Assembly: GCA_011799875.1 (NCBI GenBank)
Contig: CM022298.1
Location: 57,625,015-57,689,014 of the forward strand
Source of the DNA: Thinopyrum elongatum
Taxonomy: Eukaryota; Streptophyta; Magnoliopsida; Poales; Poaceae
Length of the DNA stretch: 64,000 nucleotides
Reading direction: 5' to 3'
The translations under genes and the position numbers were made by a program. Under the pieces are notes generated by a model. The model searched no databases. It was not told the DNA's origin and saw only the letters and a list, made by a program, of their open reading frames with translations. Positions 22,534 to 32,927 of the stretch are shown one piece after another. How positions within the stretch are numbered: the first letter of the stretch is position 1; each line of letters starts with the position of its first letter.

Positions 22534-23397
22534 TATTTAATAGTATTCAATTTAATGTATGCAAGCTATTAGTGTTATGCTCTATGTGATACTTTCATGT
22601 GTTGAATGTTCAAAACCTTTTCAATCTTATTCTGGTGCATGATTCACGGTAACAATTTTGTATACTCAAAACTTGATCGATATCGGTTTATTTGGGCATC
22701 AAAATAATCATCAAAGTTTGTTCAAATATTGAATTTATGTATCAATGTCTTTGAATGGACTTTTCCAATGCTCATGGGTATCTCTTCTAGAAGTTGAGCT
22801 GCAGGTGAGCTTGCTGCAATCGTAGTATGTAGGGCCAACTTCAAGCGGAACAAGTGAAACCGATGTGGAATGCTGGTCAACGAATATCTTTGTTACATCA
22901 TACGGTTTCATCGAAACCTTCGTTATGTTGCGTTGCTCAATGCACAATGTATGTCTAAGTTTATTGTTCCATGGTAACCTAGGGCAGTAAACTATAAATT
23001 ACTCTAGGTGTGCTTGGATGTTGGAACGGTCAATCAAATAATAGGATTAGGATTTAGAGATGGGAATGACGTAGGGCGGCTGGATACGACAATGCACCCT
23101 GGTATCACCAGTTCACCTCCACCTCTCCGTCTCCATCAGCTCCGCTGTTCATTAACTCATATCTTTTCAACCCAAACAGCTGGTTGGCCGGCTTCTGAAA
23201 CTAGCATATGTATGGAGTAGGTGCAAAAAGGTGCTAGATGTACAGATCGATAGTCGACGATGCTACAGACCATGATTCAAAACCCGCTCGCAGATAAGCG
23301 ATTAGTGTAAGAACACACTCTGATCTATCATTAATGCTGTTGCATCTTTTATGGACTGTGCCACCTCGTACATCAACTCAGCGAGCTTAAATTAATA
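22534..23397. other. Intergenic, nothing recognised
   Basis: The 70-codon minus frame at 22735-22947 has no family signature that I can see. No complete element or RNA gene was found. Confidence 0.5.
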
Positions 23398-23634
23398 CTT
23401 CCTGCATTCCAAAATATAATGCGCCCGCGCTTCCCAAGGTCCAACTTTGACCATAAATTTAACCAACGAGACCGATTGCGGCGGGAGAAAAAATTATATA
23501 ATTGAAAACTTCTTTTGAATACGAATTCACTGGTATAACTTTTGCTCCCGTCGCAGTCGGTCTTGTTGGTTAAATTTATGATCAAAGTTGAAGCACGGGA
23601 ATAGAGAAAGCACTATATTTTGGAACGGATGGAG
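23398..23634. mobile_element. Stowaway-type MITE with long inverted arms
   Basis: Starts cttcctgcattccaaaatat and ends atattttggaacggatggag, flanked by TA at 23396-23397 and 23635-23636. The arms pair for about 90 bp or more; for example aaatttaaccaacgagaccg pairs with cggtcttgttggttaaattt. The 237-bp sequence would fold into one long hairpin. Confidence 0.88.
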
Positions 23635-24121
23635 TAGTAGTATCATGTCTCTGTGAAGGTCAACTTGCAATGAACCTGCACATAGGCTCATAGTATACGC
23701 TTCGTTTATTCTTTCTCGTACAATGCCTAGAAGGTAGTAGTCGCCGCCTGATAAATTAATATTACAACTTTGTCAGCTGCTTCTTAATCTAACCTCTTGG
23801 AACTAACAAGGAAATTTACAGATAGAATATATATGTGATATCGAGCCGGCTTGTTTGGCTGTATGCCCCTTCGACGCAGAGGCTGGAGGGGAACTCTTTC
23901 GTTGTCTAGATTGCTTTTCTACAGACATGTAGCTTCGGTATTTGTAACCCGCAGTGGCCCGCCAATTTTCACACATTAAATTCTTATTGTAAATAACGAT
24001 AAAATAAGCACATCAAGTTTGAAAGGTGACTGCCCCAACAATTGCAACTTCCTATTACCTCTCCATTTAATGTTTGACAGAGCTTGGTTAAGTGTTTCCA
24101 TGTCCTATGAAGATTGCTAGC
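23635..24121. other. Intergenic, nothing recognised
   Basis: No supported gene. It ends with the ctagc that may be the target duplication of the short-LTR Copia at 24122. Confidence 0.5.
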
Positions 24122-24347
24122 TGTTGAATTCCTCAAGAAAGAAACTAATTTTGGTGTAAATCAACTAGGATTTGATAGTGGATTTGAGAGAGGAGTTTAC
24201 ACATCAGAACTGGAGCAGCCTACCTAGCTCTCGTCCATTCCTTTCCTTATCTCTATCTCCTTCTTTACACTCTTGTCCTCCTGACATTTATAATTTACAC
24301 TTTAGTACATAATCCTGCCAAATACAATTTTACACCTAAACTCAACA
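24122..24347 (-). repeat. LTR of a short-LTR Copia element (C0)
   Basis: 226 bp with inverted termini: TGTTGA at 24122 and TCAACA at 24347. The polypurine tract complement ctccctctcaagatgggg follows at 24348. This is the 3' LTR in sense. Confidence 0.85.
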
Positions 24348-24809
24348 CTCCCTCTCAAGATGGGGCAAAACATCATATAACCCCATCTTGCTACATAAGC
24401 TAGAAAACACTTTTTCAGCGAGACCTTTGGTCAGAATGTCCGCTAGTTGGTTTGAAGAGCTCACCTAATGCATACATACTATTCCTTGGTCAAGTTTCTC
24501 TTTGATAAAATGTCGGTCAATTTCTACGTGCTTTGTTCTACCATGTTGAACTGGGTTATGTGCTATATCTAGTGCAGCCTTATTATCACAATACATCATC
24601 AATGGTCTTGCCTGGAATAGACCCAACTCCATCAGTATGATTTTTAGCCATAAGACCACACATACTCCATGAGCCATAGCTCTGAATTCTGCTTCTGCAG
24701 TGGACCTTGCAACAACATTTTGTTTCTTACTACGCCAAGTAACTATGTTTCCTCCAACAAACGTACAGTATCCTGAGGTAGACCTTCTATCATCTAATGA
24801 ACCGGCCCA
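24342..24809 (-). pseudogene. C0 pol: RNase H and polyprotein C-terminus
   Basis: Reads GSLDDRRSTSGYC, WRSKKQNVVARSTAEAEFRAMA, YCDNKAALDIAHNPV and RTKHVEIDRHFIKEKL, a well-kept Copia RNase H. A single TAG at 24465-24467 interrupts it; the same frame then gives QLADILTKGL and runs to a TGA inside the first bases of the LTR (24342). Apart from that stop the region is intact. Upstream it is cut at 24809 by the insertion of E1, and the rest of the element is beyond the window. Confidence 0.92.
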
Positions 24810-25360
24810 TGTAGGGTAACGCAGCAGAAAACAAAAAAAATTCGACCTACGCACCAGCCCAGGACCACTATGGAGACTGCATACAAGGTTTGATCAGTTT
24901 CGTTACCGACTCGTAGTGCAGCGGAAGTAGAGTCGATGACGATCAGCGGTGCAGATCCCCGCAGCTAGGATTTACAACCTCCCAACCACGAGGATGTACT
25001 CCCTCATCTGCCCCTCGGACAGCCCTCCGGGAGGCGGTCGAACAGTCCCCCGGACGGTGTCGCGGACAGCCCTTCGGGAGGACTCACAGAACTCGGACCG
25101 TCACTTGGACAGCCCTTCGGGAGGCACTCTCAAACAGCCCTCGGGCACTAAGATCGAAACTACGACCTCTCTACAGAGTTGCACACATACGGTGTCACCT
25201 ATCCGGCAGGGCTTCGCCGTCCAGAACTAGTTCCCACCGGAACCCAGACAGCCTTTCGGCTCTACGAAACTATTTCGTGGGGAGGGAGAGAGAAGCCAGA
25301 TCATTGCAATGGCACTTGTATGTGAGAAGGAGTGAGGATGAAGAGCTCCTCTCCATCTCC

Positions 25361-25839
25361 TTATATAGGCCAAGCCAAGGGGTGGAGTTACCAAAATGCC
25401 CATGAGGTGAGCACACCACAAGGGCATAAAAGGAAAGCCTCCAAATAGTGTTGCCTGCATCACCATGCCTGCATCACCATGCCAGCATCACTATGCCTGC
25501 ATCACCATGCCTGCATCATCCCCTAATAGTATTTCCACTATTTACAATAGTGTTTCCACTGTTTTACAATAGTGTTTTCACTATATACATACAGTGTTTC
25601 CACTATTCAAAATAGTATTTTCACTATTCACGACGGCATTTTTCAGCGTCCGTTCGAACTGAAAATATTTATGTGGGCTTAGAACATTTCTAGTACCCAC
25701 TAAAATAATTTTCAACGCGTTCTGGAACAATTCCAGTTTAGTGATTTCATCTGCGAAAAGTATCTGAAGCGGTTTCGGCAGCTCCGGAACATTTCCGGTT
25801 TTTCTTCCAGAAAATTCCCAGAAGTTTCCACAATGATTC
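25361..25839 (-). promoter_or_regulatory. S1 core promoter and heat-shock-element cluster
   Basis: TATA at 25361-25368; HSE-like array at 25805-25839. One unit is broken here (ccacaat instead of ccagaat), leaving the TTCcaGAAaaTTC triple perfect. Confidence 0.6.
25453..25631 (-). repeat. Two minisatellites in the E1 LTR U3
   Basis: Five copies of a 14-bp unit gcctgcatcaccat (25453-25522), then about five copies of a roughly 21-bp unit aatagtgtttccactattta (25525-25631). The second looks like an expansion of the actttcactattcacgac segment that is single-copy in the other LTRs. Confidence 0.9.
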
Positions 25840-26939
25840 TGGCACCCTCCAAGAATTATCAGGCATGTGCCGAAATCAATTTGACTTAATGGTATCCTCT
25901 GAAACAACTTTTCAGTTTCACCGGAACTCATCCGGTGACCTCTCTCTGCGGAACTTTTCCGCTGTCTCCGAAAAACTTTTTCCGAAAACTTTCTCTCAGA
26001 CTCCCTGTCTAGTATTCAGCAGATAGATGACTCTTAAGCGTGTGACCCTATAGGTTCGGTGAAGTATAGACATGATCTGGAACCCCTTCCGATCAATGAT
26101 CAACATCGGAGCCGTGGACACCCATATTGACCCCTATACCCACACGAATGAATATTCGAGTGAACCTCCAGTTGCCGTGTGCTATTCCTGTTGCTTCGCG
26201 ATATGTTACAAATATCCGAGGTGAGACATGTTGGCATTCCCGTGGATCAACAACTTGTCCACTATGCTAGTTACCTCGTTACCGGTATTGTTCTCTTTTC
26301 TCGTTACCGTGTTCCGGCATCCCCGTGATCAAATCACAAAGTGTCTGGCCAGACGATGATGGATACCGTAACACCGAGAGGGCCCAGAGATATCTCTCCA
26401 TCGTCGGAGGAGCAAATCCCAATCTCGAACTATCAAGTTACTTGACATACTTTCCCATGAACCCGTAAGCCGCCGTAATAGCCATCCAGTTACGGATGAC
26501 GTTTAACAAACCCAAAAGTTCATGAATCAAGCATGAAGAAACTCGATACTCTCATGGTCCGAGAAATTATGCAAACGTTAACCATCTCTGTGTTATTAAC
26601 CATTAACTTGTGACGAAAGAATCTCATGACATAACATCAATTTGGGTCGATTCAACACAAATGTTCTGCTAACAATTGTGCCCTCAAAATTGCCGGCATA
26701 GTCATGCCCATGATCAGGAAAACAGGATCATCATGCAATACTTGAGCCAGTCATAGAGGCTTGACTAGGAATACATTTTATCGTTTATTATCCCACACGT
26801 GCATATGAGTCTTCCTCCAAGCCTCGTTTTATTTGCAGACTTGAGAACCATAGCAGTTATAGCATGTAACATAAACCTAATTATGAACAGAGAGATAATC
26901 AATAACATTTATTATTGCCTCTAGGGCATATCTCCTACA

Positions 26940-28731
26940 GACTCCCACTTGCACTAGAGTCAATAATCTAGTTAATGCTAATGCACTTCACACCTGTGGC
27001 ACACCGGTGTAAATATGCTTCGCTTGTGGTATAGCCTGATGTCCAACGGATCTGACGATTTCAGCTCCGTGTGTATCTATGCATATCCTCGCATTTTCAC
27101 GCTTTCACAAAATTCATATTTTGTGTGGACTTGGCTTTGCATGTATTTGAATCACAGGTCGAACCTGGATTCCTCAGACTGAGTTATGGAGCAACTACCT
27201 GTAGTAGTGTCCCATTGACAAAAGCCATCTTGGAACCATACTAAGTTCATGAATGAACTATATGATTCAACATCTTCTTTGTCGCTTTTAAAAGCGGCAA
27301 CATACTTTGCCTCTGTTATAGAATTCGCCACAGTAACTTGTTTGAAATAATTTCCAACTACCATGCCACCATATTGTGTGTTGCACAAAACCCTTAACTT
27401 AAATCGAAAATCGCTTGGAGCATGGATGAAGACTGTATCGATGTAACCTTTTACAACGAACTCTTCATGATCTCCGCTTGCAAGAAAACATGTCATCAGT
27501 GCTACTATAGTACTCAATGACCCTTTTTCACTGTTGTCCCATGATCAGTACTTTTGATCACTTTGGTATCTATACTCGCAACAACTTTGGGAGTATTGGA
27601 CATATCTGGTTGTTTTTACATACCATGGAATACATGATTAATCCAAACATAAGAGTGTGTGGAATCTCCATCATGTATTTTGCTCATCAGTGTTTTGGGA
27701 CACCGAGTCTTGCAAAAACTCTTTCCATGTGACTTCGGCAAGAATCACTCCTTGACGTTTTTAATGCTATAAGGTTTTAGCATCATGTCAATATGTATCT
27801 TTGTTCAGCCCCATTAGGTAAATCTATCTCCATAGATCATCATGCCTAATATAAAGGCTATTTAGCCCAAGCACTTCATCGAAAAACTATTTTCAAATGA
27901 AGTCCTAATTCATGTCAAGAATTTTATTTCCAATTAACAATGTGTCAAGCACACAAGGTTTTTAGAAATATTATTATGCTCCCACTTACTTTTTTTAATT
28001 ACAAGCATCTTCGTTACCCATTGATGAAGTCAAACCCATTTGACCATTTCATCAAAACACGAAGATTCCAATTCCATTTTGCTCTCTTCTGTCCATCACT
28101 GGAACTCTGAAGTTTGCACACTCACTAGCATCCTCTGGAATGACAAAAATACCTTGGACTGTAACACATGCAAGTCCTTGGTATCATCTCCATCAGATGG
28201 AAATTCTTTTATCATCCATGTTTCATATCTCATGATTGAAATATGTATTAATTGCTAGTTCAACCCGAACCGACTTTAAGCATAGCTACGGTGAAACAAC
28301 CTCATCGTAGTCAACTCCTTGAACTTGTTATTTCAACAAGTCGAGCTTTATGGATAAAACATTTTTATCCGTATCAGTTTTTAGTTCCATAAATATTCGT
28401 TAGACTCTAAGTCTTCCGAAAGGTGTATCAAGATTTTAATCTTGAATCACTTATATGGAAACTATCTCGGACTGTATTGGCATTTAGCCCATCCCGGAGT
28501 CAGGGCCCATCAACGCTTTCTTGTGTATCGTAGGTATACTGTTGTCTAACAACAATATCTCGTTTGCGCACCTGATAGGTTTGCACGAGCTTTGCCTACG
28601 TGGTTCAGCTGCAAGTTCGACCGAAGTCCATACATTTTATTGTAGAGACTTCCGTATCAGTCGCAGTAGGAAACTCCGGAATCACTTCCAAGGTTCCTTT
28701 CCTTTGACCTGATGACGGAGATACTGGTTAT
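26940..28731 (-). pseudogene. E1 internal region, first part: decayed RNase H and RT
   Basis: The PPT complement gactcccactt starts at 26940. RNase H remnants at 27152-27517 keep FVVKGYIDTVF and ITEAKYVAAF but not a functional domain. The RT catalytic motif reads CVLD (plus 27944-27955) where YVDD is expected. The region ends in gttat at 28727-28731, the target duplication of E2, and continues at 63046. Confidence 0.85.
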
Positions 28732-30755
28732 TGTAGGGTAACGCAGCAAAAAACAAAATTTTTCCGACCTACGCACCAGCCCAGGACCACTATGGAGACT
28801 GCATACAAGGTTTGATCATTTTCGTTACCGACTCGTAGCGCAGCGGAAGTAGAGTCGATGACGATCGGCGGTGCAGATCCCCGCAGCTAGGATTTACAAC
28901 CTCCCAACCGCGAGGATGTATACCCTCGTCTTCCCTTCGGACAGCCCTCCGGGAGGCGGTCGAACAGTCCCCCGGACGATGTCGCGGACAGCCCTTCGGG
29001 AGGACCTTTGAAACTCGAATGGTCACTCGGACAGCCCTTCGGGAGGACTCACAGAACTCGGACCGTCACTTGGACAGCCCTTCGGGAGGCACTCTCGAAC
29101 AGCCCCTCGGGCACTAAGATCGAAACTACGACCTCTCTACAGAGTTGCACACATACGGTGTCACCTATCCGGCAGGGCTTCGCCGTCCAGAACTAGTTCC
29201 TGCCGGAACCCAGACAGCCTTTCGGCTCTACGAAACTCTTTTCGTGGGAGGGAGAGAGAAGCCAGATCATTGCATGGCACTTGTATGTGAGAAGGGATGA
29301 GGTTTGGGCAGCCCCCTCACCTCCTATTTATAGGAAAACCCAAGGGGTAGTGTGCCTCCCAAATTACCAAAAACTCCCATGCAAAAGTCTTCACATGAGG
29401 GTAATATGGACAAAATGGGATGCCATGTGGAGCTCCAAAGAGCTCCACCCCCCTTGGCCGGCCACCCCCTTGGGGGTCCCCCATGAGGTGCTCTCATGGC
29501 CCCCAAAGTCCTTCTAGAAGCCTTTAGCAAAAGCCCTAAAAGGTGGCTTTCCAAAAATACCCCAAAAAGCACTTTCACTATTCACGACGACATTTTTCAG
29601 CGTCCGTTCGAACTGAAAATATTTATGTGGGCTTAGAACATTTCCAGTACCCACTAAAATAATTTTCAAGGTGTTCTGGAACAATTCCAGTTTAGTGATT
29701 TCATCTGCGAAAAGCATCTGAAGCGGTTCCGGCAGCCTCGGAACATTTCCGGTTTTTCTTCCAGAAAATTCTCAGAAGTTTCCAGAATGATTCTGGCATC
29801 CTCCAAGAATTATCAGGCATGTGCCGAAAACATTTTGACTTAATGGTATCCCCTGAAACAACTTTTCAGTTTCACCGGAACTCATCCGGTGACCTCTCTC
29901 TGCGGAACTTTTCCGCTGTCCGAAACTTTTCGGTGTCCGAAACTTTTTCGGTGATTTTCTCTCAGACTCCCTGTCTAGTATTCAGCAGATAGATGACCCT
30001 TAAGCGTGTGACCCTATAGGTTCGGTGAAGTATAGACATGACACGGAACCCCTTCCGATCAATGATCAACATCGGAGCCGTGGACACCCATATTGACCCC
30101 TATACCCACACGAATGAATATTCGAGTGAACCTCCAGTTGCCGTGTGCTATTCCTGTTGCTTCGCGATATGTTACAAATACCTGAGGTGAGACATGTTGG
30201 CATTCCCGTGGATCAACAACTTTTCCACTATGCTAGTTACCTCGTTACCGGTATTGTTCTCTTTTCTCGTTACCGTGTTCCGGCATCCCCGTGATCAAAT
30301 CACAAAGTGTCTGGCCAGACGATGATGGATACCGTAACACCGAGAGGGCCCAGAGATATCTCTCCATCGTCGGAGGAGCAAATCCCAATCTTGAGCTATC
30401 AAGTTACTTGACATACTTTCCCATGAACCCGTAAGCCGCCGTAATAGCCACCCATTTACGGATGACGTTTAACAAACCCCAAAGTTCATGAATCAAGCAT
30501 GAAGAAACTCGATACTCTCATGGTCTGAGGAATCATGCAAATGTTAACCATCTCTGTGTTATTAACCATTAACTTGTGACGAATGAATCTCATAGCATAA
30601 CATCAATCGGGTCGATTCAACACAAATGTTCTTCTAACATTTGTGCCCTCAAAGTTGCTGGCATAGACATGCCTATGATTGGGAAAACATAATCATCATG
30701 CAACACCTGAGCTAGTCTTAGAGGCATGACTAGGAATACATTTTACCGTTTATTA
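28732..30755 (-). repeat. E2 left LTR (S2), main part
   Basis: Begins TGTAGGGTAACG and breaks off at ccgtttatta, where the E3 array is inserted; tatta (30751-30755) is the target duplication. The missing 149 bp are at 55401-55549. TATA (sense TATAAATA) is at 29325-29332; the 43-bp repeat tract is at 28939-29111. Confidence 0.93.
29325..29793 (-). promoter_or_regulatory. S2 core promoter and heat-shock-element cluster
   Basis: TATA at 29325-29332. HSE array at 29759-29793: alternating TTC and GAA units with mostly 2-bp spacing. Confidence 0.65.
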
Positions 30756-30961
30756 TGTAGGGTAACGCAGCAGAAAACAAAAATTTTCCGACCTACGCAC
30801 CAGCCCAGGACCACTATGGAGACTGCATACAAGGTTTGATCATTTTCGTTACCGACTCGTAGCGCAGCGGAAGTAGAGTCGATGACGATCGGCGGTGCAG
30901 ATCCCCGCAGCTAGGATTTACAACCTCCCAACCGCGAGGATGTATCCCCTCGTCTTCCCTT

Positions 30962-31135
30962 CAGACAGCCCTTCAGGAGGCGGTCGAACAGTCCCCCGGA
31001 CGGTGTCGCGGACAGCCCTTCGGGAGGACCTTCGAAACTCGAACGGTCACTCGGACAGCCCTTCGGGAGGACTCACAGAACTCGGACCGTCACTTGGACA
31101 GCCCTTCGGGAGGCACTCTCGAACAGCCCCTCGGG
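30962..31135 (-). repeat. 43-bp hairpin repeat tract in R/U5 (described here for S3)
   Basis: Two full 43-bp units ending cagcccttcgggagg plus three or four partial units, each with the inverted CCCTTCGGG core (sense CCCGAAGGG). Equivalent tracts: 11101-11270 (solo LTR), 25017-25145, 28939-29111, 38454-38626, 45941-46113, 53432-53604 and 61075-61247. All lie downstream of the TATA box and so in the transcribed leader. Confidence 0.9.
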
Positions 31136-31349
31136 CACTAAGATCGAAGGTACGACCTCTCTACAGAGTTGCACACATACGGTGTCATCTATCCGGCAGG
31201 GCTTCGCCGTCCAGAACTAGTTCCCACCGGAATCCAGACAGCCTTTCGGCTCTACGAAACTCTTTTTGTGGGAGGGAGAGAGAAGCCAGATCATTGCATG
31301 GCACTTGTATGTGAGAAGGGATGAGTGTGGAGGGCTGCCCCTCCACCTC

Positions 31350-31817
31350 TATTTATAGGATAGCCAAGGGGTAAAGATGTCATACAAAAAAACCCCAAAG
31401 TACCCCCACTTTATGCCTTTCCACAAAAGAATAAAGATAAAAGGGGTGCCATGTGGAGCTCCAAGGAGCTCCACCATGCTTGGCCGGCCACACCCTTGGG
31501 GAACCCCCCAAGGGGGCTTCCTTAGTGCCTAAGGCATTCTAGAAGCCTTTTGGGAAATTCCCAAAAGGTGCTTTCCATAAAATTCCCAAAAAGCACTTTC
31601 ACTATTCACGACGACATTTTTCAGCGTCCGTTCGAACTGAAAATATTTATGTGGGCTTAGAACATTTCCAGTACCCACTAAAATAATTTTCAATGCGTTC
31701 TGGAACAATTCCAGTTTAGTGATTTCATCTGCGAAAAGCATCTGAAGCGGTTCCGGCAGCCCCGGAACATTTCCGGTTTTTCTTCCAGAAAATTCCCAGA
31801 AGTTTCCAGAATGATTC
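31350..31817 (-). promoter_or_regulatory. S3 core promoter and heat-shock-element cluster
   Basis: TATA at 31350-31357. HSE array at 31783-31817 reads TTCcaGAAaaTTC, then after three bases GAAgtTTCcaGAA, then TTC: two perfect triple units. Confidence 0.68.
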
Positions 31818-32927
31818 TGGTATCCTCCAAGAATTATCAGGCATGTGCCGAAACCATTTTGACTTAATGGTATCCCCTGAAACAACATTTCAGTTTCACC
31901 GGAACTCATCCGGTGACCTCTCTCTGCGGAACTTTTCCGCTGTCCGAAACTTTTCGGTGTCCGAAACTTTTTCGGTGATTTTCTCTCAGACTCCCTGTCT
32001 AGTATTCAGCAGATAGATGACCCTTAAGCGTGTGACCCTATAGGTTCGGTGAAGTATAGACATGACACGGAACCCCTTCCGATCAATGATCAACATCGGA
32101 GCCGTGGACACCCATATTGACCCCTATACCCACACGAATGAATATTCGAGTGAACCTCCAGTTGCCGTGTGCTATTCCTGTTGCTTCGCGATATGTTACA
32201 AATACCTGAGGTGAGACATGTTGGCATTCCCGTGGATCAACAACTTGTCCACTATGCTAGTTACCTCGTTACCGGTATTGTTCTCTTTTCTCGTTACCGT
32301 GTTCCGGCATCCCAGTGATCAAATCACAAAGTGTCTGGCCAGACGATGATGGATACCGTAACACCGAGAGGGCCCAGAGATATCTCTCCATCGTCGGAGG
32401 AGCAAATCCCAATCTTGAGCTATCAAGTTACTTGACATACTTTCCCATGAACCCGTAAGCCGCCGTAATAGCCACCCATTTACGGATGACGTTTAACAAA
32501 CCCCAAAGTTCATGAAGCAAGCATGAAGAAACTCGATACTCTCATGGTCTGAGGAATCATGCAAACGTTAACCATCTCTGTGTTATTAACCATTAACTTG
32601 TGACGAATGAATCTCATAGCATAACACCAATCGGGTCGATTCAACACAAATGTTCTTCTAACATTGTGCCCTCAAAGTTGATGGCATAGACATGCCCATG
32701 ATTGGGAAAACATAATCATCATGCAACACTTGAGCTAGTCTTAGAGGCATGACTAGGAATACATTTTACCGTTTATTATTCCACACGTGCACATGGGTTT
32801 TCCCCAGAGCCTTTATGGATATACGGGCTCGGGAACCACAGCAGTTATAGCATGGAACATAAACCTAATTATGAACACGGAGATAAATAATAACATTTAT
32901 TATTGCCTCTAGGGCATATCTCCTATA

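Larger units (their letters stand above)
24810..26939 (-). repeat. E1 left LTR (S1; 3' LTR in sense)
   Basis: 2130 bp, TGTAGGGTAACG at 24810 to ATATCTCCTACA at 26939, followed by the PPT complement. TATA (sense CTATATAA) is at 25361-25368. One 43-bp leader repeat unit is missing relative to the other copies (repeat tract 25017-25145). Two private minisatellites lie upstream of the TATA box. The tail sequence belongs to the same LTR subfamily (I) as S5 at 45734. Insertion is in C0 RNase H; the left flank is gccca and the right end is outside the window. Confidence 0.93.
30756..32927 (-). repeat. E3 LTR S3
   Basis: 2172 bp. The last base pair of the usual CA end is altered (tcctata at 32921-32927 instead of tcctaca). 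TATA at 31350-31357; 43-bp repeats at 30962-31135. The promoter-side half matches S4 and S6, but the tail (from about 32400) carries the bases of E2 LTRs, for example acttgacatac and gaagcaagcatg. Confidence 0.93.

Noticed and set aside
22735..22947. 70-codon minus-strand frame in the gene island
   Set aside because: No recognisable domain, no promoter or splice context.
28732..30755. Reading 28732-30755 as a truncated solo LTR
   Set aside because: The missing 149 bp are found after the array at 55401-55549, with TATTA duplicated, so the LTR is split, not truncated.
30895..31314. Open frames of about 93-159 codons starting MQIPAARIYNLP in most LTRs (also at 24949, 38386, 45873, 53364, 61007; antisense copy at 10942)
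   Set aside because: They run antisense through the 43-bp repeat tract, whose unit is not a multiple of three; lengths and C-termini differ between copies and S2 is broken. They repeat because the LTR repeats.
31529..31909. Recurrent minus-strand frame of about 126 codons (MSSGETE...) in LTR U3
   Set aside because: It lies in U3 upstream of the TATA box, its start and end vary between copies, and the translation covers the HSE and palindrome region; no domain seen.
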